DNA of 11,863 bases, taken from Verrucomicrobiaceae bacterium (GTDB taxonomy: Bacteria; Verrucomicrobiota; Verrucomicrobiia; Verrucomicrobiales; Verrucomicrobiaceae). Position 1 is the first letter of the stretch; the number at the start of each line of letters is the position of its first letter. Shown here piece after piece: positions 7,761 to 11,863 of this stretch. Under the pieces are notes generated by a model. The model did no database searches. It saw only the letters and a list, made by a program, of their open reading frames with translations, and was not told where the DNA came from. A program made the position numbers and the translations under genes. The DNA is taken from assembly GCA_021151605.1 (NCBI GenBank), contig JAGKWZ010000164.1:1-11863 (forward strand). The letters are read 5' to 3'.

Positions 7761-7830
7761 CCCCTCACCCAGCCTCTCCCCGCAAGGAGTCGAGGGTGTT
7801 CTTCGGACATGTTTGGCGGGGAGAGGGGCC
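7761..7830. repeat. Second palindromic repeat, related but inverted
   Basis: Arms CCTCTCCCCGC (7773-7783) and GCGGGGAGAGG (7816-7826) form a perfect 11-bp stem around a 32-nt loop. The outer left part, CCCCTCACCCAGCCTCTCCCC (split by the stem), is nearly the reverse complement of the right arm of the neighbouring copy at 7706-7728. The two repeats could therefore pair with each other as one larger hairpin. The stretch 7607-7903 as a whole holds only repeats and the former 5' end of gene 2. Confidence 0.8.
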
Positions 7831-7902
7831 AATCCGTGACGCCCTCGATTGGAGACACAACCTGTGCATGAAGAGACCGAGTGACTGGCAAAAGAGTGTT
7901 TT

Positions 7903-10900
7903 TCATACAGCCACCTCCTCACCCTTCGCGAGTTTCAGCGCGCCTGCCGTCTTCTCCACCGCACGCCAGACGATCCAGCCACCCAGCGCGAGTAGCCAGC
8001 CAAAGAGCAGTGCATTTGCCAGGGCCAAAGCGGGGCCGGTCATCATCAGCGGCGCGCCAAAGGTCAGCACCGCCACGACGAGCAACGAACTCCGCCAAGG
8101 TCGCCGCCTGCCCCATCGTCCAAAGGCCGCGATCCCCGTCACCGCCGCCAGCATGGCAAACCCAAGCTGCCGTTCCCAAGACACATACCGCAGTGTCAAA
8201 GCCTCTGGTGCCTGATGCCCCGAGAACCGCAGCACCTGACCTGAGGCGGGGAGATCCAAGTCGAGGGAGATGAGGTTGGATTTGGTGGCGAGAGCTTGAA
8301 CACCAATGGGGGATATAAAGGATTCGATGAGATCAAGGTTCGGCCCGGTATTCTTGACGATGAGCTGTGATGTCTTCGGATCGAATACGGCTGAGGCACC
8401 TTCAGGGAATAAGATGCCTTGAGCCTTCAACATTTCCGAAGCTGTCATGGTTCGGATCAAAGCCGAGGCAGGGGCATCCGGTGAAGCGAATGGATCAGCA
8501 GGAGCCGCGCTTGCAGATGCGCTGGAAGCTCCACCCATCGTCAGGAAGTCTTTTGGCACCTTGTAAACACGAGTGAACTGTTCCGTCGTCGTTTCCGTCA
8601 CTGGCACGATGCGGATGGTATCGCCTTCGACCCTGTATTTCATGCCTGCCAACTCCGTGACATAGCGCAGGGCTTCAATGTAAGGCACGTCTTTGAGATC
8701 GAGAGTGATGGAGGCAGTGGATGGAGAGCTGCCAGAATCCAAAACAAGAGTCGGGGCTTTGAAGCCATCGTCATCCGCCAGATCAAGGTCACGGAATTTG
8801 AGGCGAAGGAACTCCACGGCTTCTTCGATGCTGGCTCCTGAAAACTGGACTTGAGGCAGGATGATCTTGTCGAGCCTCGCCATGTCGGCTGTGCGCTTCT
8901 TGTAGTTCTGCGCATGTTGCATTTCCTTCGTCACATCATTCACCAATTGCATCCGAGCAGTCTCACGTTCGGCTTCGTTCATTGGGGCTGGACCACCAGG
9001 CAGGAAATCGACTTCTTGCCCCACTGTCTGACTGTGAAATTGAACAACCCCAGAAGCTAACCCAGACGTCATCAATAGTTGTGGTATGATTCTCGGCACG
9101 TCCTCGTCAGCTTCTTGCTCCAGAGTCGTCTCCACCTTCGGATACTCATACCCCGGCGGCACGAGAACGCGCCAGTCGGTGGTGAGCACAGGAGTCGTGC
9201 CGAGGACGCGGACGGGATCGAGTCTGAGGCTGCCTCGGCTGGTCCAGCGCTCTCCGGCGAGGCGATACTGCACGCGGAGGTTGGTGTCGGGCTGATTGGC
9301 GGAGCCGGGTGGCAGTGGAATGGCGAGCGTGCCTTCGGCGGAGCGGATGGGTTTGACCGGGATGCCATCGCTGGCAGTGGCGAGCAATTCAGCCCCCTCT
9401 GGCAGAGCGAGCGCCACGAACTGTTCGCCGCTGTGCTGGATGCTGAGCAGTGCCTCGTGAAGAGCGGTGCCGTCTTCGCCGAGGGTGCTGATCATGCGTA
9501 GTTCGTTGACCACGAGAGCCGCGAGTTCCGAATGCGCATGACGCTTCGCCGTGAGGCTCAGCGTGTGGGCTCCGGTGCCGTAGGTGTAGGCGGCGATGAG
9601 GCGATGGCGCGGTTGGTAGCCGGTGATGGGCGGGGCGCGCAGGACATCGAGCGGCTGGATGGACTGGGATTCGAAGCTGACCTGCGTGTCCGTGTTTGCC
9701 TCGATGACCCAGGTGCCGGCGAAACGACGCGCGGCGGGCAACTCGATCATGGGAAGGCTGGCCTGCAGGGTTTGTTCGGCGCTGGCTGCAACCTTCGCAG
9801 GCAGGCTGAGACGGAAGCGCAGCGGCTGACGGCCTGTGCTTTCCTGCCGCAAGGTGAAGGTCCACTGACCGGTGGCTTCATCGAGCTGCTGCTGGCCGAT
9901 GAGGGGTGAGGTCATGCGCAGGAGCTTGGCCTCAGCAGCGGGCAGTTTGAGCTGAAAGGTACGCAAGGGCGCGCCGCTGATGTCGAGCGTGATTTCGCCC
10001 TCGATCTCGACGGTGCGTGCGCGTGGCAGCGCATACGCGGTGATCTCGGCGGAGAAGAAGGGCTCGGCGCGCTCGACCTCGAATCCGAGCGCCCAATCAC
10101 GCAGGCCGAACCAGGCCATGCGGCCTTTGACCGGTGCGAGCTTGGCATCGCGATCCTCCAGACCGGAGGTGTCCTTCAAAGCCACGCGCCAGGAGTCAAC
10201 GAAGCTCAGAGCGCTGTATCCGGCGATCTTCACGGCCTCGGGGATGCTCAGCGGCTGCACTTTCACCAGCTCAGGAATGCGCGGGCCGCTCCAGGCTTTG
10301 AGCAGCTTTTGTCGTGTGTGCAGATTCACCAGCACCGGCGCGGCGAGCGTGACCCCGACGGGGAATCGCATCTCGATGACCCGAGCCACGCGCTTCCACT
10401 CGAAGTCCTTCGCGGCGCTTTCGATGCGGATGAATTCCTCGCCATCCGGCAAAGTGACTCGCAGTTCATGCACCGGGCGATCCGTGCGCAGATTCAGCGT
10501 GCGGGTGAGCGTGAGGCTGTCCTTGTCGAGCTGCACGAGCGTGTCGGAATCGACTTCGAGTCGCGGCTTGGCGGCGCGGACTTGGAGGGCGGGGAGGGCT
10601 GCAAGCGTGGCAGTGAAGGTCTTCATGCCTGCGGTGGAAGAGTCTCGCAGTTCGGTGCCTGAGGCGGCGAGGAGTTCGAGTCCTTCGCTGGTGCGGAGGT
10701 TGACCGTGGCTGTGGTTGGAGAAGGTAGGAATATTTGAGGCAGGGAGATTTGTTTGGCCTCGGGCTCGATGGGCTGTCGCAGCGTGGCGGTGAAGTCGGT
10801 GATGGAGGCATTGGCGGCGAGCGTGAGGTGGAGCTGATCAGCCTCCTGATGCCATTCGATGACTTCGGTGCCTTTGACGGCGGTGACTTGGGCCTGAGGC

Positions 10901-11863
10901 GTGAGCCGTAACTGAATCGCTCGTGTGGCAGCGCTGGTGCCGCCTTTCGTGAGGCTGAGTTGCTGCTCGGTGATGATCTTGGTTTCACTCAGGCTGGCAT
11001 CGAGTGTGGTGCCATCGGCAAAGCGCGGGGCGTCATTAGGAAGCGTAAGCCCCGCCGTGGTCCATCGCGCTACAGCGGCGACGGGGATGTCCAGACGTCC
11101 TCTTTTTTGGTCGGAGCGGTTAATGGTGGCGATGTTGAAGGTGGTGTTTTTGACAAAAGGCAGCCTCACCATGCTGGCATCAAGCTTTTGAAAAGCACTG
11201 CTATTGAGGAGTTGAAGGTCCCCGGGCATTTCAAGATCGAGATAACCCGCGAGTGCAGGGCCGCAGACATAAAGCTCACCCCATCCACGAGCGACATCTC
11301 GCTGTAGATGGAGATGCGTGTCGAAGGTCAGCAGGTGTCTGCCCCTACCTTTGACGTGCAGGTGAAGGGTGCGGGGAAGAGTGAAGGCGCGTGTGTCGAG
11401 GAGTTCGATGCTTTCAACCTTGCTCAAAGACGCGAGCAGTGTGCCATTCGCATGAACGGCAAGCAGCGGCAGATGCCACGGCAGCTCGATCTGCGTCCAA
11501 TCCTCCGAGGTGGAGAAGACGGTGAGCGTGCCGGTCAGGCGGATGGTTTCTGCCTCGGGCTGGAGCTTGCCTTTCAGATGCAGACTCTCGATCACGAGAT
11601 CGACGGGCGGCTTATTCTTTGGGTCTTCGACGGGCTTCAGCTTGCTGGCATCGCGGATGAGCGTGTCGTATTGCTCGGGGGAGAGCAGCACTGCGTTGGG
11701 GTGGTCTTTGAGGACTTGATTCAGATGCTCGGAAGGGACCCAGAGTTCTTTGCGGGTGGGCTCGGTGGCTGCGAAGGAGAATGAGGTGAGGAGAGCTGTC
11801 AGTGTGACGACGAGACGGGCAAATAACGAATGAGTAAGCCCTAATGACGAAGGAATGACGAAG
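7903..11863 (-). CDS. Giant exported membrane protein with STN/secretin-N-like domain, 5'-partial (gene 1)
   Basis: The function is not recognised. The frame is open to the window edge (1319 visible residues). A GTG at 11691 exists, but upstream in-frame sequence encodes a good signal peptide core, RLVVTLTALLTSFSFA, so the real start lies beyond 11863. Residues below count from GTG 11691. Residues 1-17 (LLSPEQYDTLIRDASK) and the WTQIELPW region match the start of mature gene 2. A long strand-rich body follows. AALVVNELRMISTLGEDG (from 724) matches the AALV block of gene 2. Residues about 940-1030 (LDKIILPQVQF, SIEEAVEFLRLK, DVPYIEALRYV) resemble the STN/secretin N0 domain of verrucomicrobial secretin-like proteins. 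VYKVPKDFL (1042) and FPEGASAVFDPKTSQLIVKN (about 1094-1113) resemble the adjoining part, with an ADPFASPDAPA linker between. Three membrane segments follow (about 1174-1190, 1202-1217, 1220-1242). No secretin barrel is present. The end overlaps the next ATG as ATGA. Confidence 0.85.
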   Translation of the reverse strand, partial: FVIPSSLGLTHSLFARLVVTLTALLTSFSFAATEPTRKELWVPSEHLNQVLKDHPNAVLLSPEQYDTLIRDASKLKPVEDPKNKPPVDLVIESLHLKGKLQPEAETIRLTGTLTVFSTSEDWTQIELPWHLPLLAVHANGTLLASLSKVESIELLDTRAFTLPRTLHLHVKGRGRHLLTFDTHLHLQRDVARGWGELYVCGPALAGYLDLEMPGDLQLLNSSAFQKLDASMVRLPFVKNTTFNIATINRSDQKRGRLDIPVAAVARWTTAGLTLPNDAPRFADGTTLDASLSETKIITEQQLSLTKGGTSAATRAIQLRLTPQAQVTAVKGTEVIEWHQEADQLHLTLAANASITDFTATLRQPIEPEAKQISLPQIFLPSPTTATVNLRTSEGLELLAASGTELRDSSTAGMKTFTATLAALPALQVRAAKPRLEVDSDTLVQLDKDSLTLTRTLNLRTDRPVHELRVTLPDGEEFIRIESAAKDFEWKRVARVIEMRFPVGVTLAAPVLVNLHTRQKLLKAWSGPRIPELVKVQPLSIPEAVKIAGYSALSFVDSWRVALKDTSGLEDRDAKLAPVKGRMAWFGLRDWALGFEVERAEPFFSAEITAYALPRARTVEIEGEITLDISGAPLRTFQLKLPAAEAKLLRMTSPLIGQQQLDEATGQWTFTLRQESTGRQPLRFRLSLPAKVAASAEQTLQASLPMIELPAARRFAGTWVIEANTDTQVSFESQSIQPLDVLRAPPITGYQPRHRLIAAYTYGTGAHTLSLTAKRHAHSELAALVVNELRMISTLGEDGTALHEALLSIQHSGEQFVALALPEGAELLATASDGIPVKPIRSAEGTLAIPLPPGSANQPDTNLRVQYRLAGERWTSRGSLRLDPVRVLGTTPVLTTDWRVLVPPGYEYPKVETTLEQEADEDVPRIIPQLLMTSGLASGVVQFHSQTVGQEVDFLPGGPAPMNEAERETARMQLVNDVTKEMQHAQNYKKRTADMARLDKIILPQVQFSGASIEEAVEFLRLKFRDLDLADDDGFKAPTLVLDSGSSPSTASITLDLKDVPYIEALRYVTELAGMKYRVEGDTIRIVPVTETTTEQFTRVYKVPKDFLTMGGASSASASAAPADPFASPDAPASALIRTMTASEMLKAQGILFPEGASAVFDPKTSQLIVKNTGPNLDLIESFISPIGVQALATKSNLISLDLDLPASGQVLRFSGHQAPEALTLRYVSWERQLGFAMLAAVTGIAAFGRWGRRRPWRSSLLVVAVLTFGAPLMMTGPALALANALLFGWLLALGGWIVWRAVEKTAGALKLAKGEEVAV
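7904..7919 (-). promoter_or_regulatory. Strong ribosome binding site and coupled ATG at the gene 1/gene 2 junction
   Basis: On the minus strand AGGAGGTG (7919-7912) precedes ATG (7906-7904), with 7 nt between GGAGG and the ATG. The ATG overlaps the gene 1 stop as ATGA (7906-7903). This is the best translation start seen in the window and implies coupled translation of a downstream gene. The frame begins MKNTLLPVTRSLHAQ and is open without a stop to 2963. The bases soon after it are repeats and then the TA antisense, so it is probably the original start of gene 2, now separated from its body. Whether it is still used is unknown. Confidence 0.6.
11822..11863 (-). repeat. GAATGACGAA-type repeat at the 5' end of gene 1, running off the edge
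   Basis: Positions 11822-11851 match 6861-6890 at 28 of 30 bases. A further GAATGACGAA lies at 11853-11862, and the repeat probably continues past the window. It is read in the same phase as in gene 2, giving FVIPSSLGLTHSLFA just before the signal-peptide core. Confidence 0.75.

Noticed and set aside
7637..8215. 192-codon plus-strand frame across the repeats and gene 1 end
   Set aside because: It translates the palindromic repeats and then the antisense of the gene 1 membrane segments, with no plausible protein character.
11689..11691. GTG at 11691 as the start of gene 1
   Set aside because: The in-frame sequence upstream encodes a convincing signal-peptide core and stays open to the window edge, so this GTG is an internal valine.

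Overview
The window reads like the chromosome of a Verrucomicrobiota bacterium, most plausibly near Prosthecobacter/Verrucomicrobium. This is inferred from the GC-rich coding style, two very large exported proteins with few recognisable domains, a STN/secretin-N-like domain next to an 'ADPFA' Ala/Pro linker, and intergenic GAATGACGAA and CCCTCTCCCC-type repeats. No rRNA, tRNA, CRISPR array, transposase or phage gene was seen.

Layout. Positions 1-249 are an upstream region with no gene. prfC (release factor 3) runs rightward at 250-1872. Everything else of size runs leftward: a partial giant membrane protein (7903 to beyond the right edge, here 'gene 1'), a second giant exported protein (2963 to about 7069, 'gene 2'), and a small SAM-dependent methyltransferase (2143-2931) converging on prfC. 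Genes 1 and 2 appear to be tandem paralogues. They share an N-terminal pattern (a 'YD.L/F..LW' type segment, then a strand-rich domain), a second matching block (AALV...), an ADPFA linker, and a C-terminal 'vP..G.v..F' strand motif followed by membrane segment(s). They differ in the module before the C-terminus: gene 1 carries a STN/secretin-N0-like domain, gene 2 a segment resembling autotransporter-associated beta-strand (PATR) repeats.

Between the two paralogues, on the opposite strand, sits a two-gene type II toxin-antitoxin module (7068-7606). It is bracketed by two copies of a palindromic repeat with a 71-bp identical core (6934-7004 and 7654-7724), exactly 720 bp apart. Gene 1 ends in an ATGA overlap preceded by a very good Shine-Dalgarno sequence. 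The ATG of that overlap opens a frame that stays open for 1647 codons, straight through the antisense of the toxin-antitoxin module, into gene 2. The simplest reading is that gene 2 was once translationally coupled to gene 1 and that a repeat/TA cassette later landed in its 5' end. Because 720 is a multiple of three, loss of the cassette by recombination between the repeats would keep the frame.

The giant proteins have no function I can name. Signal-peptide-like segments, strand-rich bodies and C-terminal membrane helices suggest envelope proteins. The main uncertainties are the true start of gene 2 and the missing start of gene 1.
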